NCBI GenBank assembly: GCA_015179045.1
Contig: WHUZ01000014.1
Span: 496,001-560,000 of the forward strand
Length of the DNA stretch: 64,000 bases
DNA from: Kalaharituber pfeilii
Taxonomy: Eukaryota; Ascomycota; Pezizomycetes; Pezizales; Pezizaceae
Direction: 5' to 3'
Shown here: one piece after another, positions 48,501 to 59,978 of the stretch
Layout of the letters: each line of letters opens with the position of its first letter
How positions within the stretch are numbered: the first letter of the stretch is position 1
Program-made: the position numbers and the translations under genes
The notes under the pieces: model-generated
What the model saw: only the letters and a program-made list of their open reading frames with translations
The model's database searches: none
What the model was told of the DNA's origin: nothing

Positions 48501-51270
48501 TTTCTCACTGAATGACATATCTACACCAAGTGTAGCGTCTAGAAAAATCCCAATGGAGGAAGATGCACGCAGTGAAAGTAGCACTTCTAGTGACTTCAGC
48601 GGTTTAGGATTGCAACACGTGAATACTACTTCAAGTCAAAACCAGAGCCAGGTTCAACATCCATCTCAGCCAATTGTAACACCTTCCTTGGCTTTATTTG
48701 ATCCAGAAGACAACAATCGCAAGTTTGTTGGGACTCCAGACTATTTAGCTCCAGAGACGATTAACGGAACAGGCCAGGACGAGATGAGTGACTGGTGGTC
48801 TTTGGGGTGCATTCTGTTTGAGTTTTTATTCGGCTACCCTCCTTTTCACGCTGACACTCCGGAAAAGGTCTTTGAAAATATTTTGGCCAGAAGGATCGAT
48901 TGGCCACCAGAGGACGTGGACGATGAACCTTTCTGCACTCCAGAGGCGAAGGATTTGATGAATCGCCTGATGTGCACAGACCCAAGCCAAAGGCTGGGTG
49001 CTAATGGTGCTGATGAAGTCAAGAACCATCCTTGGTTTGCCAACCTAAAGTGGGATAAAGTACTGGAGGAGGAACCGTCATTTGTCCCTACACCGCAAGA
49101 CCCTGAAGATACCGATTATTTTGATTCTAGGGGCGCCACTCTACACGCTTTCGACGATGAGTTCGATGATCAGTCTCATTCGCCAGCTGTTAACACACCT
49201 GGCGCCGACTTCCCAGAACGCCCTCATGATGCTGTTACCGTCAGTAGGAAAGAGACTGGTGGCTTAAAAAGAGGGCTTATTCCTCTTCACATCCCATGGC
49301 ATGTCCGTGAAGGAAGAAATCGACGCCTCAGTGAACCAGTGAATAACGATGACTTTGGGTCCTTCGCCTTCAAAAATTTGCCTGTACTTGAAAAGGCAAA
49401 CAAAGATGTGATTCAGAGGTTACGCACAGAAGCGCTGAAGACCCCGGCGGTGATTTCGAACCCTTCTTCTCCAATGGAGAACAGCCCAATTGTCCAGACA
49501 AAGCCTCTATCAAGAGCACTCTCCAACTCATCAAAAGGAGGCAGCATCAAACGGCCTGTATCCCCATCAAATATCGGTGGGCAGCCTCAATCGACAGCGT
49601 CAGCCTCCAGCCGTACATCCCAGCCATCTTCGCCGTTGCTCATGTCATTTACTCCTGGTGGGATGACCACTGAGCGTAAGAAGGCATCAAGCAACTCCTC
49701 GAGCTTCTCTATGCAGTCATCGGGATCCCTTCAACCTGGTCCGCCGATTGATGTTCCTAGACTTGCAACAAACCTACAGAACCTGAATTCGTCCTCGGCG
49801 TCAACATCTCCAGTCAAGAGCATGTCCAAACCTGCATCAGAATCACTCTCGACTTCCCCTGTTCGAACTTCAAGGCACCTGTCACAGTCATCTACGTCTT
49901 CACCTCAGAAAGCGCCCTCAGGAATAATAACTCGGGCGCGATCAGTAACCGTTGGCTCTCAGGATTCAGACCAGGCGTCCCTTTTAGAGGATTGGAGAAA
50001 GAAGCACAAGAGGCAAAGCCAAGTTTTCGATATGTCACCTTCATCTGATAATGAAGAGACAAAAGGAGGTGCTTTGCTTCGTGTTCAGAAAAGAAGGCAA
50101 AGCTCGCGACGAATGTCCACTATCAGTTTCTCCGAAGGACCTGTTTACAGACCCCTGGACGTATTAGGTACGTTTTCTTTCTTCGCCGCAACATTTCATA
50201 GAAATTTTAACTAAGAAGTTTAGTCTGTGAGGATCATCCTGTGTCTCGGATGGTAATGGAACGTCTTTTGGAGAAGCTCCGTTGTCGAACAATTGCTGTC
50301 GATAATGGATCTGAGGCAGTACGTTGTGCAATGGGTCAAGTGAAATGTTTGTTCTCTTAACTATCCTTTTTCAAGTACATCTATACTAACTCTTCCACTA
50401 GTCGATATCATTCTGATGGAAGTCAAGCTCCCACAAATGAACGGTGAAGATGTTGCTCGCATGATCCGCACAACTCAAAATCACAACTCGTCCACTCCTA
50501 TTGTGGCAGTAACTGGGTATCTCAAAGACTTAATGCAGCCTCACCATTTTGATGCATTAGTTGAAAAGCCGATGACACTGTCACGATTAACAGAAGTGCT
50601 AGAGCAGTTTTGTATGTGGGAGCCTCCGTCACCGGAGCGACCAGCCCTTGGAGACAGGCGGGATTCACTTAGCCAAAACAAGCGTGCTGAAGAACACAAA
50701 GGGAAGGAATCTCCTCCACCAGCGGAGAAATCTACCAATCCCAAACGAGGTAGTTCATTGGGCCAAATGTCCTCTTATTCGGATGACGACAGTGATTCAC
50801 TCTCCAGGAAATCTGGCGCCTCAAACATTTCTCGATCAGTAAAAGCAGAGTGGAGCAACTTAGGCCTAAAGGAGCCAACGGAAAATAATCCTAACATAAT
50901 GCGGAAAGCGTCACCAAAACATCTCGAGCTACCTGCTGCATTTATGCATCGGCCTCCAGCGGCACCAGCACTTCCGTCGCAGACCACAACCGCAAATGTG
51001 TCCGCCTCTATTATACCGCCATTTTCTTCCACGACAGGACAGAGTCTCCCAACACCAGTTATCACCCCCTCTAGCCCAGAGAAGAAGCCTAAACGAGCAT
51101 CAATGGAAAAGAGGACATTGAATTCAAAAGAAGCCGATGTTGAGGATGCCGATGATGAGCTTTCGAGGGAGCGCAAACCTTCCAAAAGCCGGAGCATCAG
51201 CGATTTTACTGCACGAATCAAGCGGGTCTCTGCAGAAATGAAACGCAGTAAGAGCAACATATCGGAGTAA
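45503..51270 (+). CDS. rim15: Rim15-type serine/threonine protein kinase (PAS, zinc motif, AGC kinase, receiver)
   Basis: A predicted 1849-residue nutrient-signalling kinase of the Rim15/Greatwall group. In yeast, Rim15 acts below TORC1, PKA and the Pho80-Pho85 complex and drives quiescence through endosulfines. Exons are 45503-45756, 45813-46098, 46150-50167, 50224-50346 and 50402-51270, all in phase. A PAS-like domain covers about 62-160 (LDGKVRYVSPSWEDVIG, rebuilt by splicing). A Cys/His motif lies at about 239-260 (CRICEL, then HSELCLLEH). The kinase runs from about 712 to 1175: GAFGSVY, AIKVLKK, HRDLKPDN and DFGLS (about 855), then GTPDYLAPE (about 1041). The 185-residue insertion between DFG and APE is the hallmark of the group. 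A C-terminal receiver spans about 1519-1640 and is split by two introns (VCEDHPVSR, LPQMNG, VAVTGY, VEKP). The phosphoacceptor position has Glu (ILMEVKLP). The tail is Ser/Lys-rich. Confidence 0.95.
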
Positions 51271-53220
51271 ATGTACCAACTTGGTTCATGGGTGTGGCTC
51301 TTTTATACGCTTCAACCTTTGTATTTCTCTTTCCCTTTATTTACTTTTTTACTCTGGTCATGATGTTGACCTGACATTTCAAATTTTGAAATTTTCCGCC
51401 CTTATACATACCATTATATATAGTCATTCGTTCGGTATATATTGTGGACGGATTTTTTTCTTTTTATTAGTCCAATGGAGACACGGCGTTTAGTACTGTT
51501 GTGTGCAATTTTATTTTGAATATGTATTTTCTTTTCCTTTTTTCCTATGATATCTGGGCGGGAGTATTCAAGCAACTTAACCTTGTCAATTGAACCTTTT
51601 AGTATTGTCGATCCAGGAGCCAGATTTCCTTTTGCTCTTACGCCCACTCACATCATCACATCGTTACCGGCGTCCTCAGCGTTATAATCACCCATCCTCA
51701 TACCTTCGTGGAGCCACGATCTGATTGGTTGTCAGTGCAGCATATTCACAGAGCGTTAGCATTTATATAATGTCATGTTTTTAATGATCATTTTATCAGG
51801 AATTCTTTCATGTTTGACCTCTCGAATCCCTGCTCCTTTTCCTTGTTTCCCCCTCTCGGTCTTTCCTCCGTGATATGTTCTTTTTATAATTTTCTCTTCG
51901 CCGTACTCTGTACGTCAGTGCATCACTGTGCGCTTTGTTTCCTTTGCTGTTTTTTTGAAACCAACATGTTTATCTTCGCATTGCTAATGGATCAAGCGGG
52001 TGGCTTTACTTAGGTTATCCTCTTTTCTTATTTTTGTTTTACTTTTTAACTTCAGATTTTTGCCGTATGGTTTACTAGTATTATTAGTTTGCCTCTGCCA
52101 TGTCACCACCCACAGAGTGAAGGAGGAAAAATAGCCGGGGACGATATCGTCAATCAGAGAGAAAATATCGGAAAACGCAAGGCAAAAACAAAACTCGAAT
52201 GGGTGAGATATCTTGAGGCGGTTAGGGAAATTTGAATCGGGGATTAGGCGTTGTTCGTTCGGGAAATTTGGGCTTGGGTTTTATTTTTTTTTTTATTTTT
52301 TTTATTTTTTTTCTTGTTGAATCTAGGTTTGGTTTGATTTGGTTTGATTTGCGCGCTGTGTGGTGGAACCTGGGGGTGGGGAGAGGATTTGGAGAGGGTG
52401 TTTTTGTTTTTTGTGTTGCTGTTTCGTGTTGTATGTTAAGAATACCACTGATGGCAGCAAACAATGCAAAACAAAGGAATTAGAGTCCCTGCATATATTT
52501 ATTTGTTCAGGGATAACCAAGAGATTATGATAGGGAGCAGGAGAGGAAGGTGTTCCCCGTTTTCACACCTATCTGGTGTGCGTTGCTTTGCAGTTTTCGC
52601 GAGAAAGACTGGACCAGATTGAGCCAAATACTGAGATGTCTTCCTCCCCTTTCACTCGCCAGAGGCTCTTTCCTTTCGGAATAATGGGTGTGAATGATCT
52701 TGAATGAGGTGACCTTGCTGTTGATGTAAATAATGGGTAAGCTTTATCGTAATCCCATTCTTACACCTACTTACACATACCGCCCCGACCCTGAATGTAG
52801 ACCCTCGACATATTAGTGTTGTCAACTATCTGAATGTTGGTACTACTAGATAGCGTGACAATTTCACTGCTGTAACGTCAATCTCCCAACTCGGCAACTG
52901 AGGGTAAACGCTAGTCCCGCGGTAGAATCGTATAAGAAAACCGTACTTATTACTTAAGACTCCCATGAATGGACAACATAAGCGACATTGAGCTCAAATA
53001 AAAGAAAGATAAAACCAAGCCAAAGTCCCTAGTGGAAAAAAATAAAATAAAATAAAATAAAATAAAATAAAATAAAAAATAAAAAGAAGACAACCTGTGG
53101 ATAATGTACATTGACCTTTTTGCCATGCATATTCTATCAGCCACTTCGCAGATTATTCCGAAGAGATTTTATATCACCCTGTTACCCAGCTCCCTCTACC
53201 CATCCTCGTACAAGGCACAC
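51271..53220. other. Intergenic region between convergent rim15 and rpf2
   Basis: About 1.95 kb holding the two 3' ends. It is T-rich beside rim15 and contains an AAAAT repeat at 53036-53080 near the rpf2 stop codon. I see no gene. Small open frames here are low complexity or lack any motif. Confidence 0.6.
53036..53080. repeat. (AAAAT)n repeat
   Basis: About eight units of AAAAT with A-rich edges, about 140 bases beyond the rpf2 stop codon on that gene's downstream side. Confidence 0.9.
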
Positions 53221-54476
53221 CTACTTCGTCCTCGCCCTCTTGGCCTTCGCTGCCTTCTTTGGCGTGGACTCCTCCTCTTGTCCTACCATCGTCACGTCGT
53301 CGTCCACGTCTACGTTGCCCCCTTCCTCCTCATCCTCGTCGTCGCCGCCTTTGCTGCGCTTAAGGCCCTTCATTTTTCGAGATTGAAGCTTGGAAAGGTC
53401 CTGTTTGCCGGTGTGGATGCGGCCAATCTTGTCGCCCATTATGTCCATGGAAATGTTTTTTCTTGTTTTGGGCTGTGCCAAAGGTTTAGCTTGCGTTTGT
53501 TTGGACGGGAGATGACGGTGGAGGGTGAAAGTGGGGTAGATCATATACTCACCTCAAGCTTCTTCGCCTGCTTCAACGCCTCTTTCATCATTTCGTCTTC
53601 TGGCTCCTTGACCCTCCTCAAACTGAAATCCATCCTCGGCCCCATCTCCTCTACCTCTATCCGCGGTAACTTTTGTCCACTTCGCTTTGTCTGGATCAGG
53701 TACGTCCGGAAGTGTACTTTTGGCGTGGGATTCTCGTCCGTGACTTCCTGCGCCGAGAACACGACGATGTACTGGAGACCCTCTACATCGATTTGCGGCA
53801 CCGTGGGCCCACGAAAGAAGTCCATGAACATGCTTTTCAAGTGCTGGTATCTTGGCGCTGAATCCCATGCTCCGCCCGCAAACAGGAGCATCGGCTTCAT
53901 GCCGTAGGCGGGTTTAGCGTTCTTGAATGCTGAAAGGGGCTTGAAGGTATCGGAGTCGAGGCCGAGCTCAATCATGTCGAGAATGCGGTGGTCAAAGGTC
54001 CGGATGAAGGTGAGGTTGTGGGGGCGCTTTTTGGAGGTGGATGCGAAGAGAAGTAGCGAGATGTCATTTTTGGTGGAGAAAAATTCGAAGGCGGTCGAGT
54101 CTTCGAAGGGGTGGATGGGGTTTTTCTTGGTGAATTTGAGGGTGTGAGGTTTTTTGAGGGAGTGCTGGGGAAAGTGTGAGCATCGGAGTAAGGATAGATG
54201 GGGTAGAGGATGGCAGAGTGTGGAGGGGAAGAAGATACAATGTCATTCAAGGCGATCTTGACGATTTCGGAGGCGGAGGTGCCTTGAAGGAAGAGCGTGC
54301 GCTTCTGGTTCTCGATGGCCTGGGGCTCGCGCTTCTCGAGGGCCCGCTTGGAGCGGGCATTGCGGGGTTTTCTGGGGAGTGAAGAGGCCAATTGATTAGC
54401 ATTTTAACTCTCTGGTAAGTAATGACGATGGAGTGCTTGGAGCAGTAATCATGGAGTATTACATTGTGCGAAGCAT
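53221..54476 (-). CDS. rpf2: Ribosome biogenesis factor Rpf2 (Brix domain)
   Basis: A predicted 336-residue nucleolar protein. With Rrs1, Rpf2 brings 5S rRNP (5S rRNA, uL5, uL18) into the pre-60S particle. Minus-strand exons are 54463-54476, 54239-54371, 53553-54164 and 53221-53472, all in phase. Exon 1 is only 14 nt and encodes MLRT plus part of a codon. Its splicing gives MLRTIKPRNARSKRALEKRE, the expected family N-terminus, whereas the frame upstream of 54371 otherwise has no good ATG. The Brix core follows: RTLFLQGTSASEIVKIALND, KKNPIHPFED, RPHNLTFIRTFDHRILDMIELG, GMKPMLLFAG, MFMDFFRG and QIDVEGLQYIVVF. The C-terminus has GDKIGRIHTGKQDLSKLQSR and a typical Lys/Asp/Glu-rich tail. The length matches the family. 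The gene is divergent from the peroxisomal gene at 55073. Confidence 0.93.
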
Positions 54477-55072
54477 TGCTGCGATATGGGTGGTAAAATT
54501 TAATGATGGAGATTAGGTGGGCAGCTGTTCACACAATACGTGCAACTTTTTCCATCCTTAGCAGAGCGCCACGTGACGGCCCTGCGCATCATCGTCATCG
54601 TCACTGTCATCGTCATCGTCATCGTCATCGTCACCGCCACCGTCACTGGCCGGCATCACATGCAAGCCGTAGCCCCAGATTCACAGCACACCGTTCCCGT
54701 GCGGCGCCCCACAACCCCTTACCGAAATACCGCGCCCCAAGACGAGCCCCAGCAACGTAGCATAGCAATGCCCGCCAGGAAGCTCAGCTTCACAATTCCA
54801 GCGCTGCAACCCCGTCAACCGTATACGCACACTACACCCCACAGCCGGATAGAAGTGGTCGCCGGACGCTCTGTTTGGCTCCGGCCGTTCATGTAGGGTT
54901 CTTGCGAATCAGAAGAAAGACCGTCCAGTTTTTTGATACAAACAAAAGAAGTCTTTCCTGAAAGCTATTTCTGTACTTTGACCTGGGATCCCGATACTTC
55001 GACTCAGCAGACCTCTCCTGCTTTATTGTCTTCGCTACGGCGATACAGACATAACTTAGCTTGAATTCAGCC
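54477..55072. promoter_or_regulatory. Shared intergenic region of divergent rpf2 and pmp24
   Basis: About 600 bases that must contain both promoters. It includes a CGTCAT-type repeat at 54588-54646 with the periodicity ATCGTC, next to a CACGTGAC sequence at about 54570-54577 that resembles an E-box/CACGTG site. No gene is seen. Assignment of the E-box to a factor is inference. Confidence 0.5.
54588..54646. repeat. CGTCAT hexanucleotide repeat
   Basis: About nine imperfect ATCGTC units, changing to ACCGCC and ACCGTC at the right edge. It lies in the rpf2/pmp24 intergenic region. TGACG-like half sites for bZIP proteins occur repeatedly on the opposite strand, which may be only a by-product of the repeat. 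Confidence 0.85.
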
Positions 55073-56115
55073 ATGGATCCAATAAAGGTATATTGCTCAT
55101 CCGGGAAGTAACCGAAGTAACCGATTTTATGCCACAGCCATTGGTTAACCAACCTCACTGCGCACAGCAAGCCATTACGGCTTTCATCGTCGACCCGAAG
55201 AACCACGACTTCCTCGCCATCCTCAAAGGTCTCCGGAATGGCCTTGTCTACGGCGCAAAGATCCGCTTTCCCCATGCCCTCGTGTGAGTTTTGCCAATTC
55301 TACCTCCGGTGAGAACGGGACTGAATGGAATTGTGAAAATAAATAGCATGACCGTCCTATTCCGCGATGGAACGTAAGTCCAGGCACTCTTCCCTCTCTC
55401 CTAACTTGACGACTCACACAGTCCAGGTTCCGCGAAAAGCTAACCTCAATTCTCTCCGCTACTCGCCAACACGCTTTCAATCTCGCCTCCTTCGTCACCA
55501 TCTACAAATCCACAATGTACCTCCTCACCCGCCTGCACAAGCAGGACTTTCCTCCCTTACTCCCTACCGCCTCCCCCGGCACAGTATCCAGTAAGCTCTC
55601 TACTTCTACACCAAATGAGCCGGCATACTATTCCCTCCTTGCTGGCCTCCTCGGTGGATACCTTGTCTTCGGCCGCTCTACCGACTCCGCCGCCCATGCT
55701 GTAAACCAGCAGATCGTTCTCTACGTCTTCGCCCGCGTGGCCATGGCCCTAGCCAAACTCGCCGTTGCACCACCCAAGGGTGCTGGGACAACGTCTGCAG
55801 CAGTGGAGGTATTACCTGGCGTTGGATCCGTGTCGCCAAATGGGGGGATGGGAGCACATATATCGAAGGTCGGATGGCCGGTATTTGCAAGTATGAGTTG
55901 GGGGTTGGTGATGTATTTGTTTAGATGGCATCCGGAGACGATCCAGCCGAGTTTGAGGAGTAGTATGACGTATTTGTATGTGTTCCCCTTAGGAACTCCC
56001 CTTGTTGCATTTCTTGAGGGTGGTGTAACTAATACGATATGTTTGTGTTTTGTACAGGTATGTGGATTCAGATACGTGGAATAGTTTTAAGAATTTCCTG
56101 GTATATAATCGATAG
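55073..56115 (+). CDS. Peroxisomal membrane protein Pmp24/PXMP4 type (Tim17 family)
   Basis: A predicted 264-residue integral membrane protein of the Tim17/Tim22/Tim23/Pmp24 group. Animal PXMP4 sits in the peroxisomal membrane, and its transport role is unsettled. Exons are 55073-55087, 55138-55283, 55347-55373, 55427-55975 and 56058-56115. Two are very small (15 and 27 nt), but every phase agrees. Family motifs are HDFLAILKGLRNGLVYGAKI, RFPHALVM, LFRDGTFREKL, QHAFNLASFVTIYKS, then YYSLLAGLLGGYLVFGR and VNQQIVLYVFARVAMALAKL, which contain the hydrophobic segments. The C-terminus is predicted from the last small exon (YVDSDTWNSFKNFLVYNR). The gene is divergent from rpf2 and convergent with the ELMO gene. 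I identified the family from recalled motifs, and localisation is inference. Confidence 0.85.
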
Positions 56116-56808
56116 ACTTGGGCATGTATACAAGTACATTTTATGTAATTGAAATGCATGTTAGAGCATTTTCTTGGATGTCTCGACAGTGGACATATAA
56201 TGATTTATGCGTTACCCTGATAGATCAGAAATCTTAGCACTGGTAGCAACTTGCCATATAGATGGAAAAGTTGATGTTTTGGAAGGCAACTTGTGCGGGA
56301 ATATCGATTTGGACAGTTTGTGATGGAATTTTTTTTTTTCTTTTTTTTTTTCGGGGGGGGGGGGGGATAAGTGTAGATTATACTGCATACGAACGCAGGG
56401 ATTGAGGGGTTACAGTATATACCAGAGGCTGTTACCGTCATCCCCTCAAATAGAACGAAGTTTCTCATCATTGCTAGGCACTGTACATGATACAATCATT
56501 TCGGTAGATGAGGGGAAGGGGGAGGGGTAGGAAGTTTCTAGCTACTATAGAACGAGAAACGGAAAACAAAAATATTGTATTACACAATCAAGAGTAGATA
56601 AGTAAGTACATTCTTAACATTAAAAATTATCAAGAATGTATAGATTATTTTCTTACTTTCTAAATTCTTTTATATGCATATATCAAATAAATTGTAAGAT
56701 AAGTATCGGTGGATCACACAGGCTGAACTTTGTGAGGTAATAAAGTCAAGTAGGTCAAACGAATATATATCATATTTTAATGAATCCAAAATTTGAAGTC
56801 TTAGAACG

Positions 56809-56874
<66 letters not shown>

Positions 56875-56981
56875 TACATACAAATACACACACAAAGGAG
56901 GTGAGGAGAGGAAAAGGAAAGAGGAAAAAGCAAAAACCACCAGGGGGTATAGAACTTCAAATCTTTTAAACACACATACCA

Positions 56982-57017
<36 letters not shown>

Positions 57018-57204
57018 CCAAGATGCGTTCCAATGGCATGGAGAAAACGAAAACGCCACCGAAGCGTCAAGGGGATAAAAAACCAAGTACTACAATAGTA
57101 GATAATGGGATATCAAAAACTATATAACACCAAAAATATATCGACGTAACGTCCTATCCGCCCACCCCCTCCTCCTTCTCATCTCATGTCAACCCCATCT
57201 CCCA
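56116..57204. other. Intergenic region between convergent pmp24-type and ELMO genes
   Basis: About 1.1 kb of AT-rich DNA with the two 3' ends. It carries a T/G homopolymer cluster at about 56331-56367, a (CA)30 array at 56811-56870 and an A30 run at about 56983-57012. No gene is seen. Confidence 0.6.
56811..56870. repeat. (CA)30 microsatellite
   Basis: Sixty bases of CA followed by three TACA units and further CA-rich sequence. It reads as GT on the strand of the ELMO gene, beyond its stop codon. Confidence 0.95.
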
Positions 57205-59978
57205 TCACACAAACAAATCATAATAATAATCATCATCCACTCCTGCCCTATTTGGCAGCTCCGGAACCTTCATTCCGCCCGCCCCGCCGCCACCTCCTCC
57301 CGCTCCCACATTCTCCCCATCGCACCTGTTCTCTGTATATCGCACATTCAATAACCTAATCTTGACCCCATAATTCGTGACGACATTCACAAGTCTTGCC
57401 GTCTCCGCCGTGATGGGCTGCTGATTCAGCAGCATGAGCAATCCGTCAAGCCATTCTGATGCCACAGACTGGTTTTGCGGGTTGAGAGTAAGCAAGACCA
57501 CCTCCTTAGCGTTTTGGGGTGTGACATCAATAGGGTAACCGTGAATGGTGATTTTAGTCGAGGACATGCGGGAGGGAGGAGGGTGGTGAAGGTGGTGATG
57601 GTGGTGATGGTGGTGCGGTGCGGTGGGACCACCAGTGGGAGCTTGTGTCAGGGTGGTAGTGGAGGAAGAAGAGCGAACGGAGGCGGGAATGACGTTGGAG
57701 ACGACGGAAGAGACAGTGGAAAGGTCAACTAGGTTTAATATCAGGTGCTTAGTAAGGTATTAGATGATAGCATAGGAGGCGGTAATGGGTGCAGGAACTC
57801 ACTCTTCTCCGTCAACTCCTCCAACACCGGTGCCGTCACCAACTCCACCTCAAAGTCCGAATAATGCAAGTATCTCCGATTGTGACTCAACTTGACAAAC
57901 CGCCAATTCAAATACGGATCATTCGCATTCGACTTCTTCGTATCCCGCGTCTCCCGACCCTCAGTGTGTGTCGTCGCACCATCATCATCTTTGTTTCCGC
58001 CACGGGTTTTACGTCCGCTACGACCCTCCACCTCGGTGTTTATTGGGAACCATTCGCCGCGAAGAAGACACCGGATGCGTTGTTCTTTGACAAATTGGAG
58101 AGCCTCAACTTTGAGCTCGTCACGAATTTGCCTAGTTCGCATACCATGTCAATACTGCAGCCATATTTGAGGACAAATGGCTCACTTGTGTCTTACCTCA
58201 GATGATTTCCCCACGTATTCTCATAACTTTGCTCCAAAAGCTCCATCTGCAAGTCCCTCAATCTTGAATACTCAAATTCCGCAATCTCATCTTCCACATC
58301 CTGCACTTCCTTCGTCCTCGGTGCAATCCCCACAAGTTTATGTATCAGCACCCTCATCAGCTCAAACACCTTATCAAAATCGTCCACTGTCGCAGATGTC
58401 TCCTTCCATAGCCTAAAGAACGCCCATAGACCAGCTGTATGTAGCCGACTCCATTGTAACAGCAATGGCCTGAACGCCCTTTCAAAGTTTGTCCGTGACT
58501 CCAATATCTGATATGTCTTTGCGTCGTCGATATCAGACTTGTCAACCTCAAACTGCTGGTATAGGATCTGTGTGATTGCCAAACTCGCTTTCGCTATTGG
58601 ACAACGCTGCTCCGGCGGTTTCGCAGCCTGCTCTAATATCATCTTGTGGAACCCATCTTCATGTTTCCGTACAAAATCCGTAAAGTCCATCATGCCCAAA
58701 AACCCTACTTCTTCAAACTCCCACGCCGGGGACTCCGTCTCAAAGCCTAGTCTGCGCCATTTTTCTGGATTGTGCCGTTTGCTACCGGTAGGCTTCTCAT
58801 GTCCTTTGTAGGGTGCGCTGGCGAGATGGAGAGCCTTGAGTGCTATTCGATGTTCCTTCTTCTCCAGATCGACTCTGACATCCCGCCACTTGCGTAAAAG
58901 TACCTTCGTAAGGGCCTGGAACTCCAGTAACGGATGGGCTAGGTCTTGTAATGCGGAGCTCTGCATCAAAATCTGTTTCTCGTCAGTACCACGTACCTAA
59001 AAGCCTCTTTGAAGCGCTCTTCATCTAGAGGAATTCATACAAACACTGCTTTGATGACACCTAAATCCTGTAGTCTCTTTATAAATCTCGGCCATTCGTT
59101 ATCCGCCTCATTCATAATCGAGTCTCGCATTAGGGAATTTATGAGCTGTAATGAGTTCGCACACAGCGCATGGTCTGCGCTCGACAGCCTACTGACAAGC
59201 ATCTCGAGGAACTGAGGGTGCGCTGCGATTGCGGGTCGGAGTGCGCGGAAGCCGAATGGTCCAGGAGTCTGAACATGAGGGTTGAATCCATGCTGGAAAT
59301 TGAACATTTGGGGCGTGGCAGCTGGCTGTGATACTCTGTTTCCAGAGTGAGGGTGGGACACAATGGAGACGAGGATTGACATGGCGCCGCGGAGGATGTT
59401 CACCAGGGGGTGAGTGACAATAAGCTCGACGACCTGGAGGATTGTTAGCCTTGTAATTGCCGAAATCTTCGTCTCCCAATGCCAGGATAACCCTCTTCCT
59501 CGCTGCTGCTACAACTGGAAAAACATGTTCACCGCACCCTTCTTCTCCCCCGCCCCCTCATAGACAATCACTCATCACATCCACACCCTGTAATCTACAG
59601 TTCTCCTGCTCTTCCCCGACATGCAACTGCCCTCTCCGCCTTCCCTTCGCCTTCCCCTCCTCTTCCAACCACCACCTCATCTTTCCACTAAAGAGAAAAT
59701 TCAACACAACTACTTACCCTCCCAATCAACTCCGCATTCACATACTCCCATCCTTTATCCAGCTCCAACAACCTACTAAAACTCGTCAATGCATACGCCA
59801 ACGTATTCCCGCTCGCCGTCAGCGCCAAATTCCTCAGCTTCAACAACCCCCCCTGGTTGATGAATATCTCCGCAAAGCTCGGATCACCAATATTGCTTTG
59901 CAGCTTGAACACGGCCATTTTCCGCACCGCGTCCTCCTCGTGCGAGAGCCGCTCGATTAGCTCAGTGATGTTGTCCAT
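57205..59978 (-). CDS. ELMO/CED-12 domain protein
   Basis: A predicted 760-residue cytoplasmic adaptor. In animals ELMO binds DOCK proteins to activate Rac, and fungal forms are thought to do the same in polarised growth. Minus-strand exons are 59718-59978, 59041-59433, 58197-58972, 57803-58131 and 57205-57728, all in phase. The N-terminal half is an armadillo-like helical repeat region (MDNITELIERLSHEED, then AELIGR, VVELIVTHPLVNILRGAMS). The ELMO domain follows at about 240-420, with the characteristic WRRLGFETESPAWEFEEVGF and LGMMDFTDFVRKHEDGFHKM. The C-terminal third is a PH-like domain (ALQFVKEQRIRCLLRGEWFP, WRFVKLSHNRRYLHYSDFE) into which a charged loop and, further on, a His/Pro-rich segment are inserted. 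The last residues are DDDYYYDLFV. The start was chosen as the only ATG opening the helical repeat. DOCK binding is inferred from the family. Confidence 0.88.
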
